From positions 1 to 34,344 of the forward strand of contig CALHCB010000191.1 in the NCBI GenBank assembly GCA_937930695.1: DNA of 34,344 nt, written 5' to 3'. The position numbers and the translations under genes are program-made. The DNA comes from an uncultured Acidimicrobiales bacterium (GTDB lineage: Bacteria; Actinomycetota; Acidimicrobiia; Acidimicrobiales; SZUA-35). The notes under the pieces were generated by a model that saw only the letters and a program-made list of their open reading frames with translations, was not told the DNA's origin and searched no databases. Below are positions 1 to 8,478 of this stretch, piece by piece (position 1 is the stretch's first letter; each line of letters begins with the position of its first letter).

Positions 1-1596
1 TTCATCGGTGACTCGACGCAACTCGTCGAGAAACGGATCCGAGGAGCCGACGTTGGCGGGTTCGAAGTCTTCAACGCTGGCCACCGATTCGGCCCACGCC
101 GGTCGTTCCTGATCCTTGGCGACCTCGGCAGGACGTTGGCCCGCAGGTGGAGCCGGTGGGACCAGCGGAGCTACAGCTGTGTTGTCAGCTGTCGGATGAG
201 CCGGCATCGCGGTGACGGCGTGTTCTCCAGTTGCAGCTGAATCATCCCACGTAATGCGTGATGCTTCGTCGTGCTCATCTGTCTCAGCGCCAACCCATGA
301 CTCCACAGGTGCTCTGTTGTCAGAGAACGGGTCGTTGTTGGAGAACGGGTCGGTTTCACCAGAAGGCTCTTCAGAGACCGAAGAATCGACGACGGCGTCG
401 ACAGCCTGGGTCGCTGGCCCATTGCGGCGAGGCAGCGGGTCAGGCTCAGCCAGTACGACACCGGCGCTCGCGTCAACCATTGGGGCGGTGTCGTCGGTGT
501 CCGGCTGGCTCGTCTCAACATGACTGAGTTGACTGTCGACCCACTCTGCTTCCGGAGTGGCCAGAGCCGGCTCAGCCGATTCCACCGCTTCTTCGACGGC
601 CTGTGCAGCGTCGACGGTCACGACAGCTTCTGAGCCCGCCACAGAGGTGCTTGCCGCCTTCTCATCGAAGGCTTCTGCTGCTGGGGACGACTCTTGTTCA
701 ATGGCGAGTTGTGGGCCATCGACAGAAGGAGCCTCTTCGGCGAAGACCGAGACGGCGGATTCATCGAGGGCAACCGGAGCGAATGCGTCCGGGTCAACGA
801 CCTCTGGATTCGTCAGATCAGGGCCCGCAAGACCTCTGAGTTTGGCGGGATCATCGAGCGCCTCCGACATCTCGGTGAGGGCGGAACGAAGCGTATTTCG
901 GCGTTGGGCCAAGTGGCCTTCGAGCGCCTCGACGTCGCTACGCAACTCGTCCCGAGTCTGTTGCAGTGCCGCAATCTCTTCGAGAAGTCGATCGCGTTCA
1001 ACACCGTGGGCCGAGGCCAGCTCAGCCTCGAGGCTCGCGAGTCGGATCCGGGCACCTTCCTGAGCCTCTGCGAGCATCTGAGAACGCTCAGCAGCCGCCT
1101 GGGTTTCCATTTCCGCACGAGCCCGCTCGTTCTCGCTGCGCAACTCGTCTGATTCGGCCTTCGCAGAGAGGCGAAGCGCCTCGGCGTCTGCTTCGGCTCT
1201 CGCAAGCGTTTCCTCGGCCGACGCATTGGCATTCCGCACCGTTTCATCCGCTGCAGTTTGCGCCAGAAGCAACGTCTTGCGCAGCGTCTCGTCGAAATCG
1301 GGCGGTGCGGTGACCTGAGCCACCTCGGCGACCGGAGCCGGTTCGGGTTCGGTCGGAGTTACCTCTGACGGAGCGACTGGAGCGTCGACTTGTTGCACGA
1401 GACGCGCTTCTGCAGAGGCAGCGCGCGTTTCGGCCTGGGAGAGCCGGGACTGCAGTTCGTCGACTTCGTCCGCCAGTGGGGCCAGGGTCTCCAACACTCG
1501 GTCGACCTGGCTCTTGCTGTATCCGCGGAGCTCATCTTCGAACTTGATCTCCGGCAAACGCCGAAGTACCCGGAATCGATCGTTGTTCGGGCTCAT
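1..1596 (-). CDS. divIVA: DivIVA-domain coiled-coil protein, 3' end outside window
   Basis: The frame is open from an ATG at 1596 to the left edge (532 codons seen, no stop). Residues about 15-50 match the DivIVA membrane-binding head: a basic start, then LPEIKFEDELRGYSKSQVD, close to the family's RGY-x-x-x-x-V-D core. Next comes a Pro/Val/Glu-rich stretch, then a long heptad-like coiled coil rich in Ala, Glu, Arg and Gln (about residues 110-250). The remainder is acidic and low in complexity, with DPF motifs (DPFSNN, DPFSDN, SSDPFLDEL). In actinobacteria DivIVA (Wag31) gathers at curved membrane and directs polar growth or septum placement, and it commonly sits downstream of sepF as here. 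The long acidic tail is unusual for Wag31-type proteins, so this could be a divergent relative. The usual YggT/YlmG gene between sepF and divIVA is absent; the gap is only 97 bp. Confidence 0.82.
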   Translation of the reverse strand, partial: MSPNNDRFRVLRRLPEIKFEDELRGYSKSQVDRVLETLAPLADEVDELQSRLSQAETRAASAEARLVQQVDAPVAPSEVTPTEPEPAPVAEVAQVTAPPDFDETLRKTLLLAQTAADETVRNANASAEETLARAEADAEALRLSAKAESDELRSENERARAEMETQAAAERSQMLAEAQEGARIRLASLEAELASAHGVERDRLLEEIAALQQTRDELRSDVEALEGHLAQRRNTLRSALTEMSEALDDPAKLRGLAGPDLTNPEVVDPDAFAPVALDESAVSVFAEEAPSVDGPQLAIEQESSPAAEAFDEKAASTSVAGSEAVVTVDAAQAVEEAVESAEPALATPEAEWVDSQLSHVETSQPDTDDTAPMVDASAGVVLAEPDPLPRRNGPATQAVDAVVDSSVSEEPSGETDPFSNNDPFSDNRAPVESWVGAETDEHDEASRITWDDSAATGEHAVTAMPAHPTADNTAVAPLVPPAPPAGQRPAEVAKDQERPAWAESVASVEDFEPANVGSSDPFLDELRRVTDE

Positions 1597-1605
1597 AGAG
1601 AGCCG

Positions 1606-1611
1606 AGGTTA
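1606..1611 (-). promoter_or_regulatory. Candidate -10 element for the divIVA-like gene
   Basis: On the minus strand TAACCT lies nine bases before the ATG at 1596, in the 97-bp gap after sepF. It fits the TANNNT pattern seen before other genes here and would give a transcript starting only a few bases before the start codon. No -35 match is visible, and read-through from sepF is equally possible. Confidence 0.25.
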
Positions 1612-1693
1612 GCCACTCCGGAGTTGAATCGGGGGGACACCAAGCGCTACGAGGGTTGTGTGCTCACAATGGTCGCGCAGACCTCGCGAGTCC

Positions 1694-2281
1694 CTACCGC
1701 TCGAAGCCGCGTTCTTCGATCCGGCGTCGTTCGTCGTCGCTGACCTCGACGTTCTTCGGAATCAGCAGGAAGACCTGAGGTGCCAGCTTCTCCATCGACC
1801 CCGAAAGGCTGTAACAGACCCCGCTGGAGAAGTCGATCAGGCGACGAGCAAGTTCACGATCAACGGACCGCAAATTCATGATGACGGGCACGAGTCGCTT
1901 GAATTCATCGGCCAAGATTTTGGCATCACCGAAGGACTGCGGCGTGAGGATTCGGGGCTTGGTTCGCTGCAGCGGGATCGCCCGCACGGTCGGTTGTCCG
2001 ATCTCCGGCGAAGAGTTTTCGATGCGTATGTCGTCGCCATCGTCATCGACGACGCTCGGAACGGGGCGCAACGGCCTGACGGCCCCAACCGCGCTCGGCT
2101 GATGATTCTCGACACTCATTGCTCGGGGCACGTCGTCTGCCATCATTCGCGTTGCAACCAGTCCCTCGTCGCCGTTTCGCTCGGATCCTTCGTCGGCCGG
2201 TGGTTCACCAAAGTAGGTGTCCTCGTACTCTTCGTCGGGCCCGAGACCCAGATACACCATCACGCTTTTAAACATCGACAT
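1694..2281 (-). CDS. sepF: Cell division protein SepF
   Basis: A 195-residue SepF. This cytoplasmic protein binds the FtsZ C-terminal tail and tethers the Z-ring to the membrane, which is essential in actinobacteria lacking FtsA. The N-terminus (MSMFKSVMVYLGLG) is the amphipathic membrane-binding helix, followed by an acidic, poorly conserved linker to about residue 95. The SepF fold follows, with the family hallmarks FGDAKILADEFKRLVPVI, RRLIDFSSGVCYSLSG and VFLLIPKNVEV. I chose the ATG at 2281 because GAGGAG lies five bases upstream; the GTG two codons earlier would overlap that site. The 114-bp gap after yggS has no gene. Its partner, the FtsZ tail [10 protein letters not shown], is encoded upstream. 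Confidence 0.95.
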   Translation of the reverse strand: MSMFKSVMVYLGLGPDEEYEDTYFGEPPADEGSERNGDEGLVATRMMADDVPRAMSVENHQPSAVGAVRPLRPVPSVVDDDGDDIRIENSSPEIGQPTVRAIPLQRTKPRILTPQSFGDAKILADEFKRLVPVIMNLRSVDRELARRLIDFSSGVCYSLSGSMEKLAPQVFLLIPKNVEVSDDERRRIEERGFER

Positions 2282-2395
2282 GGCCACTCCTCGACGCCGG
2301 CCTCAGCGTAGTGTCCCACGGGCAAGGCGAGACAACACGGATTGTCGGCCACACGCTGTGGTTGCCTACTTGCATCACCCGCGAACGATTCACGG

Positions 2396-3121
2396 TTATG
2401 GCCGAACTCCGAAGATATCGGTCCCAACCCTCACGATGGTCGCACCGGCACGAATCGCTACTTCGAGATCGCCACTCATCCCCATCGAAAGGTGGCGGAG
2501 CTCCAGTCGATCCCGTAGCTCTGCCAGGGCATCAAAGCTCGGGCGGGGATCCTCACCAGCTGCTGTCGGACCAAGCGTCATGAGGCCCTCAACCTGCAAT
2601 CCAAGCGATTTCGCCTCATCGACGATCGAGGACGCATCATCGGGCGCACACCCTGACTTCTGCGCCTCCCCGGTCGTATTCACCTGCACCAAGATCCTGG
2701 CACCAGGAGCGTGATGAGCGAGTGTTCTGGCAAGTTCGGGTCGGTCAATCGACTGCCAGAGGTACACCGATGCCGCGATCGTCTTGATTCGATTTCGCTG
2801 GAGACCACCGACAAAGTGCCAGCGAATCGCGTCAGCAGCTCGGGTGATTGCCTCGGATTGGTCATCGCCAGCGGTGGATGCCTCAGCTGTGGTCTGCCCC
2901 AGTTCAGCAGCTTTGCCCGCGAGTTCCTGGGCGTAGTTTTCACCGAAATCGACCAGACCAATCGCCGCTCCAGCCAGCACTGCATTCACAGAATGGCGTT
3001 TGCTCACGGCAACGAGTGTCACTTCGTTGGGCGAATCGGTCGCCGATTCAATCCGCTGGCGAACGATCGTCACGCGTTCAGCAATCGCTTGTTGGAGTTC
3101 TTCGCCATCTGAATCGGTCAT
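2396..3121 (-). CDS. YggS/PROSC-family PLP homeostasis protein
   Basis: A 241-residue pyridoxal-phosphate-binding protein of the YggS/YlmE/PROSC family. These proteins have an alanine-racemase-like barrel without known catalysis and buffer free PLP in the cytoplasm. The PLP lysine is K41 in VAVSKRHS, and the second family motif DFGENYAQE follows at about residues 58-66. Further signatures are WHFVGGLQRNR (usually WHFIGxLQxNK), VNTTGEAQKSG and LSMGMSGDLEVAIRAGAT near the phosphate site. The start ATG overlaps the pgeF stop as ATGA. The gene is commonly found between ftsZ and sepF in Gram-positive dcw clusters. Confidence 0.95.
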   Translation of the reverse strand: MTDSDGEELQQAIAERVTIVRQRIESATDSPNEVTLVAVSKRHSVNAVLAGAAIGLVDFGENYAQELAGKAAELGQTTAEASTAGDDQSEAITRAADAIRWHFVGGLQRNRIKTIAASVYLWQSIDRPELARTLAHHAPGARILVQVNTTGEAQKSGCAPDDASSIVDEAKSLGLQVEGLMTLGPTAAGEDPRPSFDALAELRDRLELRHLSMGMSGDLEVAIRAGATIVRVGTDIFGVRP

Positions 3122-3795
3122 CGAACGGCTTCGATCCAGGCGACAGTGGTTTGCCTCCCGGCGTCGCCTCGAGTTCTGTGGCTAAACAAATGAGGTGCAC
3201 TCGTGCACGGAGGACGAGTCGGCGCCGGCCAGTTGACCTCGACACATGCTGCAGCCACCGCCGCAGTCATGTCGAGCGCCGGGGTACCGCCGAGAGTCTC
3301 TGAGCGAACCTGCGCACCGAACCGGCCAGCGACCGCATCGAGATCAGCGGTACTGAACTCGTAGTTCGCAGGCTGGATACACGGCCCGAGGTAGGTCTCG
3401 AGAGGCGTCGCTCCCATTTCATCGAGCACGAGGGCGGTAGCAGAGATCACGTCGGCCATGAGACCCTTCCAACCGGCATGCACCACACCAACTGCAGTTG
3501 TTCCGATGAGCACGACCGGAGCACAATCAGCAGTCGTGACCGCAATGGGCGTGTCGAACTGACTCGTGACGACCGCATCGCCTGTTGCTCCCGCCTCATC
3601 ACCCGGACCGTCGACGACGATCACGTTGTCACCGTGAACCTGGCGAAGCCAACTCCAGGGGCCCGTGTGGATCGCCTCCCGAACCTGATCGAAGCCAGGC
3701 TGGGCTCGACGCACGGCGAAGTCGCCGTCCGCACGATCTGTCGTCACAACGCGCACCATGCCCTTCGGTAGTGCAACCGAATGATGGTTCGCCAC
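3118..3795 (-). CDS. pgeF: Peptidoglycan editing factor PgeF (YfiH/laccase domain)
   Basis: A 225-residue protein of the YfiH/DUF152 (multicopper polyphenol oxidase-like) family. In other bacteria these act as purine nucleoside phosphorylases/deaminases and prevent misincorporation of Ser in place of Ala in peptidoglycan precursors. The expected metal-site residues are present: H54 in LRQVHG, C91 in TTADCAPV and H106 in VVHAGWKG. YLGPCIQPANYEF and the C-terminal FSHRTRGDAGRQ motif are also there. It starts with GTG eight bases after the ftsZ stop and ends overlapping the yggS start by four bases, so it probably shares the ftsZ message. Confidence 0.93.
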   Translation of the reverse strand: MANHHSVALPKGMVRVVTTDRADGDFAVRRAQPGFDQVREAIHTGPWSWLRQVHGDNVIVVDGPGDEAGATGDAVVTSQFDTPIAVTTADCAPVVLIGTTAVGVVHAGWKGLMADVISATALVLDEMGATPLETYLGPCIQPANYEFSTADLDAVAGRFGAQVRSETLGGTPALDMTAAVAAACVEVNWPAPTRPPCTSAPHLFSHRTRGDAGRQTTVAWIEAVR

Positions 3796-3803
3796 GTCGC
3801 TAC

Positions 3804-4928
3804 CTATTTAAGGAACGAGGGAACGTCGAATCCGTCGTCGTCATCGTCTTCATCTTCATCGCTGGCGAAGAGATCGGCCGCGTCACGTCGGCCAGAGTCT
3901 CCCTCGTCAGAATCCGACTCGCCGAGCAGATCACCCAACGCATCGTCCTCGGTCGCTCGACGGATCGAGATGTCGTTCTCGGCGTCCCAGCGATCAAACC
4001 CAGCGGCGATGACCGTGACCTTGATCTCGTCGTCCATCGCTTCATCGACGACGGTTCCGAAGATGATGTTTGCATCGGCATGAGCAACATCGTGAATGAT
4101 CTCAGCCGCTTCGTTCACTTCAAAGAGGCCGAGTTCGCTTGATCCGGTAATCGACAGCAGGATCCCTCGTGCACCCTCGATGGATGATTCGAGGAGCGGG
4201 CTGGCAATGGCAGCTCGTGCCGCGTTCAGGGCTCGGCCGTCGCCAGCAGCCCGTCCGATTCCCATCAGCGCACTGCCTGCGTCGTGCATGATCATCCGTA
4301 CGTCAGCAAAGTCGGTGTTGATGAGGCCAGGCGTAGTGATCAGGTCGGTGATGCCAGAGACGCCAGACAAGAGAATGTCGTCGGCCATCCGAAACGCACT
4401 GACCATGGACGTCTTCTCATCGGCAATCGAGAGCAGACGATCGTTCGGTATGACGATCTGAGTATCGACCTTGTCCTTCAGGCGCGTGATACCTGAATCG
4501 GCCTGTGTGGCTCGGCGCCGGCCTTCGAAGCCAAACGGTCGCGTGACAACAGCGATCGTGAGTGCGCCCTGACTCTTGGCGACCTCGGCAATGACGGGAG
4601 CAGCACCAGTACCGGTACCGCCACCTTCTCCGGCGGTGATGAACACCATGTCGGATCCGTCGAGGGCTTGGGCGATCTCGTCGCGATGCTCTTCGGCCGC
4701 TTGTTGTCCAACAGCGGGATCAGAGCCGGCTCCGAGCCCCTTGGTCAGTTCACGACCGACGTGAATCTTCGTCTCTGCATCAGACATCAGCAAAGCCTGA
4801 GCGTCAGTGTTCACCGCAATGAACTCCACGCCGCGGAGGCCCGCATCAATCATTCGGTTGATGGCGTTACAGCCGCCACCGCCCACGCCGACGACCTTGA
4901 TCACGGCCACATAGTTCTGCGTACTCAT
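3804..4928 (-). CDS. ftsZ: Cell division GTPase FtsZ
   Basis: A 374-residue tubulin-like GTPase that polymerises into the Z-ring. It shows the N-terminal nucleotide loop [14 protein letters not shown], the tubulin signature GGGTGTG at 102-108 and the T7 synergy loop NTDFAD at 204-209. The C-terminal linker (about 325-365) is short and strongly acidic. It leads to the conserved tail [10 protein letters not shown], which binds SepF. The ATG at 4928 is preferred over the TTG one codon upstream; only a weak Shine-Dalgarno (CAGGG) precedes it. It is the first gene after the 219-nt break in the otherwise overlapping operon, so it may have its own promoter or processed 5' end. pgeF follows after 8 nt. 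Confidence 0.98.
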   Translation of the reverse strand: MSTQNYVAVIKVVGVGGGGCNAINRMIDAGLRGVEFIAVNTDAQALLMSDAETKIHVGRELTKGLGAGSDPAVGQQAAEEHRDEIAQALDGSDMVFITAGEGGGTGTGAAPVIAEVAKSQGALTIAVVTRPFGFEGRRRATQADSGITRLKDKVDTQIVIPNDRLLSIADEKTSMVSAFRMADDILLSGVSGITDLITTPGLINTDFADVRMIMHDAGSALMGIGRAAGDGRALNAARAAIASPLLESSIEGARGILLSITGSSELGLFEVNEAAEIIHDVAHADANIIFGTVVDEAMDDEIKVTVIAAGFDRWDAENDISIRRATEDDALGDLLGESDSDEGDSGRRDAADLFASDEDEDDDDDGFDVPSFLK

Positions 4929-5013
4929 CAATACCCTGCTGTCGTTCGATGCCTGCCTGCCACCGGACAGACTCGGCAGTATGCCCTCAAGACGTCACAA
5001 CCACCCATCACAC

Positions 5014-5034
5014 CCGTCCGAGACAACCGGACGG
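5014..5034 (-). promoter_or_regulatory. Hairpin in the ftsZ 5' spacer
   Basis: A perfect 7-bp inverted repeat, CCGTCCG and CGGACGG, with a 7-base loop, in the 219-bp non-coding spacer 4929-5147 between ftsQ and ftsZ. It lies about 86 bases before the ftsZ start and has no U-run, so it is not a classic terminator. It could shape an ftsZ leader RNA. No other gene or clear promoter is visible in the spacer. Confidence 0.4.
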
Positions 5035-5139
5035 TGAGAAGGGGTGAAACGAGTGTCCGAAGGGATCTGCCAACGCCGGAGCGTCGACAAGCTTGCCAGA
5101 AACGCCGCCAGAACGCATGGATTGGTGTCGTTCTCGCAG

Positions 5140-5170
5140 GCTCAACGTCAACCTGGAGTTGATGTTGAGC
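5140..5170 (-). promoter_or_regulatory. Strong stem-loop spanning the ftsQ stop codon
   Basis: Two 13-base arms (5140-5152 and 5158-5170) pair completely apart from one G-U wobble around a 5-base loop. The repeat covers the last codons and stop of ftsQ. No T-run follows on the coding strand, so it looks more like an attenuator, RNA-processing site or mRNA-stabilising element than an intrinsic terminator. Confidence 0.55.
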
Positions 5171-6062
5171 TACACGTAGCCAGGTCTGCCACGACCCGCT
5201 GACCCTCAATTGAGATTCGCGTCAGCGCTGGCGCAGTGGGGACACGGAGGTCAATCGTGTCGAGGCAGCGCAAGTCTGCTCGAGCCAGCATCGTCTCCAA
5301 GCTCAGGAGTTTGGCGTCCAGACTCGAGTCATCACCGAGAATGACGGTTCCTCGTTCAACCAGGTCGATCACGATGATCTGCGCGGCGCTCGCTGCGTCT
5401 GCTTCGATTCTCACCCCAGCGACTTGGGGACGGAGACCGGACTCAAGTCCGTCGACGACGCGAACCGCCGATCGAGCGAGCGACGGAGCCGGCTCCCCCA
5501 GGATTCCCGAGGCAACGATCCCCTCGATCGGCAAGAAGTTCGAGGGAACACCATCGACGACGGCGAGCTGACGACCGGACGCATCAATCAACACGAATTC
5601 GCTTGCGCCCGCCATCGGCAACGCAGCGACCGGGGTTCGTTCGACGACTTCAACCCGAACGTCGCCGTTCCACTTTCGCTCGACGACAGCTGACGCGACC
5701 CACGGAAGGGTCTCGACCTGTCGAGCGGCCAGGCCCAAGTCGACTTCGAGCAGAGGATCTCCCGGAACGATGCCCGTGACTGCCACCACCGTTGCCGGAT
5801 CGGTTTGTACGACTCCGTTGACGACGACTCGATCGACATCGAATGCCGAGCTGTCGATCAGGGCGAGCGATCCAATCGCCAGGATCGTGATCACAACAAG
5901 GCCGAGAAGAGTGCGAAGCCGTCGGCGACCTTCATCTCGGGCAACTTCGACTCTCCGTGCCTTGAGCCGCGGATCAACTTCGGCCTTTTTCGATTTCGTG
6001 GCCGAACCGGTCGTGCCAGCTCGCTTCTTCGGCGCGGTTCGGGGGCGAGTGGGCGTCGTCAT
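5148..6062 (-). CDS. ftsQ: Cell division protein FtsQ (POTRA domain)
   Basis: A 304-residue single-pass membrane protein that links early and late divisome proteins through FtsL/FtsB-type partners. A basic cytoplasmic tail (1-50, rich in Lys, Arg and Thr) precedes one membrane helix (LLGLVVITILAIGSLALI, about 52-69). The POTRA domain follows (FDVDRVVVNGVVQTDPATVV to LLEVDLGLAARQVETLPWV). The FtsQ/DivIB beta domain comes next, with VVERTPVAAL and FVLIDASGRQL. The start overlaps the murB stop by one base (TGATG). A strong inverted repeat covers its 3' end, and ftsZ begins 219 bases later. Confidence 0.95.
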   Translation of the reverse strand: MTTPTRPRTAPKKRAGTTGSATKSKKAEVDPRLKARRVEVARDEGRRRLRTLLGLVVITILAIGSLALIDSSAFDVDRVVVNGVVQTDPATVVAVTGIVPGDPLLEVDLGLAARQVETLPWVASAVVERKWNGDVRVEVVERTPVAALPMAGASEFVLIDASGRQLAVVDGVPSNFLPIEGIVASGILGEPAPSLARSAVRVVDGLESGLRPQVAGVRIEADAASAAQIIVIDLVERGTVILGDDSSLDAKLLSLETMLARADLRCLDTIDLRVPTAPALTRISIEGQRVVADLATCSSTSTPG

Positions 6063-7078
6063 CAGAGGTCTGTCGAGTCCGTCACGGTGTTGCGGTTGTC
6101 GTCGGTTCCGACAACCAAATTCTCCGTGTGCAACTCGATGCCATCATTGTCGGCGATTACTCGCTGAATATGGCGGATGACGGCGAGCACATCGTCAGCA
6201 GAGCCATCCGGATCAGCCTGAATGAAATTCGCATGCTTCTCGGAAACGGCGGCGGTGCCGATCCGGTGGCCCTTGAGTCCTGCAGCATCGATCAGTCGGC
6301 CCGCAGAGTCACCCGGCGGATTTGCGAAGACGCTGCCGGCATTCTGGCCCCCTGGCTGGTGTTCTCGACGCCATCGGACGATGTCGCTGACCTGGGCCAA
6401 CGACTCTTCAGCATCTCCCACGTCGAGTGCCAGTTCGGCAGAAAGCACGATTTCGTTCGCACGCAACGAAGAGTGTCGGTAGCCCAGATCGAGCTCATTG
6501 GCCGAGCGAGTGTTCGGGCCGCCTCGATGCAGATCGAAAACGCTCACTCGCACGAGGCTCTCGGCCATATCTGAGCCATGGCCACCCGCATTCATTCGTA
6601 CCGCGCCACCCATCGATCCCGGTACGCCAACCGCCCATTCGAATCCTGTGAGCCCGGCGGCGGCCGATTGACGAGCCACGACGGGCAAGAGTGCGGCACC
6701 TCCTGCAACAACCGATGTTCCACCACTCTCGGGAAGTTCGACGGTCGCGAACGTCGGACCAAGTTGGAGAATGAGTCCGTCAAAGCCACGATCCAGAACG
6801 AGCACATTCGATCCACGGCCGACCACCATCGTTTGACATCGGTGGTCGCCGTCTCGTGCATCGTCGATCGCTCGGTGGACGTCATGGAGATCTGCGACGG
6901 ACTCGACACGCAAAAAAAGTGCACTCGGCCCGCCTACTCGGTACGTGCACAACGCAGAGGTCGAGCGGTCATGGCTGACCCGATCCGATACGGGGGACGC
7001 CTCGAGCCGCTGACGCATCCTCAACGTCGGCTCCGACCAATCAGTTCGTTGTGTTCCTGCTCCCGATCCGCTGACCAT
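6062..7078 (-). CDS. murB: UDP-N-acetylenolpyruvoylglucosamine reductase MurB
   Basis: A 338-residue FAD enzyme that reduces UDP-GlcNAc-enolpyruvate to UDP-MurNAc with NADPH. FAD-binding motifs are TYRVGGPSALFL, GRGSNVLVLDRG and GVPGSMGGAVRMNAGG. The proton-donating serine is probably S249 in NAGSVFANP, and the end of the active site is visible as VSEKHANFIQ. The order murC-murB-ftsQ resembles Gram-positive clusters rather than Mycobacterium or Streptomyces, where murB is elsewhere. GAGGAG lies nine bases before the ATG, inside the end of murC, five bases downstream of which murB begins. Confidence 0.95.
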   Translation of the reverse strand: MVSGSGAGTQRTDWSEPTLRMRQRLEASPVSDRVSHDRSTSALCTYRVGGPSALFLRVESVADLHDVHRAIDDARDGDHRCQTMVVGRGSNVLVLDRGFDGLILQLGPTFATVELPESGGTSVVAGGAALLPVVARQSAAAGLTGFEWAVGVPGSMGGAVRMNAGGHGSDMAESLVRVSVFDLHRGGPNTRSANELDLGYRHSSLRANEIVLSAELALDVGDAEESLAQVSDIVRWRREHQPGGQNAGSVFANPPGDSAGRLIDAAGLKGHRIGTAAVSEKHANFIQADPDGSADDVLAVIRHIQRVIADNDGIELHTENLVVGTDDNRNTVTDSTDL

Positions 7079-7083
7079 TGGAC

Positions 7084-8478
7084 TCAGCTCCTCGAGGCAG
7101 CGATGGCAGCAATGATCTGATCTGGCATCTTGGTGAGATCGCCAGCTCCCAGCGTCATACAGAGGTCACCGGCTCGTAGCTCTTGGCTGAGCAAGGCTGG
7201 CACATCGCTCAACTGCTCGATGTAGCGAACGTCGAGTTCCGGGTGGGCAGCTACCACATCGTCGACGATGAGACGACCGGTGATGCCTTCGCGGGGCGCT
7301 TCTCCCGCGGAGTAGATACCCGTGATGAACAGAACATCTGCGCTACCAAACGAATGCGTGAACGTCGACCACAGTTGCTCCGTTCGGCTGAAACGGTGTG
7401 GTTGAAACACTGCAACAAGGCGGCTCGGCGATGTGCTGACACCCGCGGAAAGCGCGGCTTCGACTTCGGTAGGAAGATGCGCGTAGTCGTCGACGAACTC
7501 GATGTCGTTGATCGATCCTCGGCGTTCGAAGCGTCGTCCGACACCTCCGAAGTCCGAAAGCGCTGCGGTCACCCGATCAGCATCGGCCCCAAGCAAGACC
7601 GACATCGCCAATGCCGCGGTGGCGTTGCGGACGTTGTGCATCCCTGGCTGCTTGAGGTGCACCCGATGCGTCTCACCAGACGGCGCGATCACGCCGAACG
7701 TGACGCCTTGGGGCATCGGCAGCGGCTCGATGATCTGCCAATCTGCTCCGGGTCGGGTGCCATAAGAAACGACATCGTCGACCATCGCAATGAGTTTCTC
7801 GGCACCCGGATCGTCCAGACAGACAACCCGAGGTCCCGTTGCTTGTGTGATGAATCGTTCAAACGCTGCCTCGAGTCCGGCGAAGCCTCCATAGTGCTCG
7901 AGGTGGTCGGGTTCGACGTTGGTGACGATGATCGCCGACGACTCGAGTTCGACGAAGGTCCCGTCACTCTCGTCGGCCTCGACGACCAACAAATCGCTCG
8001 TACCAACCGCCGCACCGCGCCCGAGATCCTTGAGGTCGCCACCCACGATGAACCCAGGATCGAGTCCAGCGCCTTGGAGTGCGGCCGTGAGCATGGCTGA
8101 CGTCGTCGTCTTTCCGTGCGTTCCTGCCACTGAGATGGTGCGCCACGTTCCGGTGATCACTCGCAAGATCTGCGCTCTCCGCAGCACCGGGATCCCACGA
8201 CGCCTCGCCTCGACGACCTCGGGGTTCGTTTCGGGAATGGCGGTAGAAATCGCAACGGCATCGACATCGCCGACCTGTTCGGCTCGATGCCCCACGAAGG
8301 TCTCGACACCAGCTTCGGCCAGCCGCTGAAGCGGAGCGGACGCGATGAGATCGCTGCCAGAGACGTGATGACCCGTGCCGACAAGAATCTCGGCGATGGC
8401 ACTCATGCCCGATCCGCCGAGGCCCACGATGTGAATGCTCCGATGCGAGCGAAGATCGAACGGTTGCGGGTTACTCAT
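7084..8478 (-). CDS. murC: UDP-N-acetylmuramate-L-alanine ligase MurC
   Basis: A 464-residue Mur ligase that adds L-Ala to UDP-MurNAc using ATP. The N-terminal Rossmann loop is HIVGLGGSGMSAIAE (16-30), the P-loop AGTHGKTTT (118-126). VEADESDGTF and NVEPDHLEHYGG lie in the central domain, and the C-terminal domain carries DDYAHLPTEV and FQPHRFSRT. All are hallmarks of MurC rather than MurD, MurE or MurF. The start overlaps the murG stop as ATGA. Confidence 0.97.
   Translation of the reverse strand: MSNPQPFDLRSHRSIHIVGLGGSGMSAIAEILVGTGHHVSGSDLIASAPLQRLAEAGVETFVGHRAEQVGDVDAVAISTAIPETNPEVVEARRRGIPVLRRAQILRVITGTWRTISVAGTHGKTTTSAMLTAALQGAGLDPGFIVGGDLKDLGRGAAVGTSDLLVVEADESDGTFVELESSAIIVTNVEPDHLEHYGGFAGLEAAFERFITQATGPRVVCLDDPGAEKLIAMVDDVVSYGTRPGADWQIIEPLPMPQGVTFGVIAPSGETHRVHLKQPGMHNVRNATAALAMSVLLGADADRVTAALSDFGGVGRRFERRGSINDIEFVDDYAHLPTEVEAALSAGVSTSPSRLVAVFQPHRFSRTEQLWSTFTHSFGSADVLFITGIYSAGEAPREGITGRLIVDDVVAAHPELDVRYIEQLSDVPALLSQELRAGDLCMTLGAGDLTKMPDQIIAAIAASRS

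Noticed and set aside
4928-5209. 93-codon minus-strand frame across the ftsQ-ftsZ spacer
   Set aside because: It overlaps the end of ftsQ in another frame and its composition (Trp/Cys/Arg-rich) is not protein-like for this genome.
7183-8100. 305-codon open frame on the plus strand
   Set aside because: Antisense to murC; its sequence is an Arg/Asp-rich shadow.
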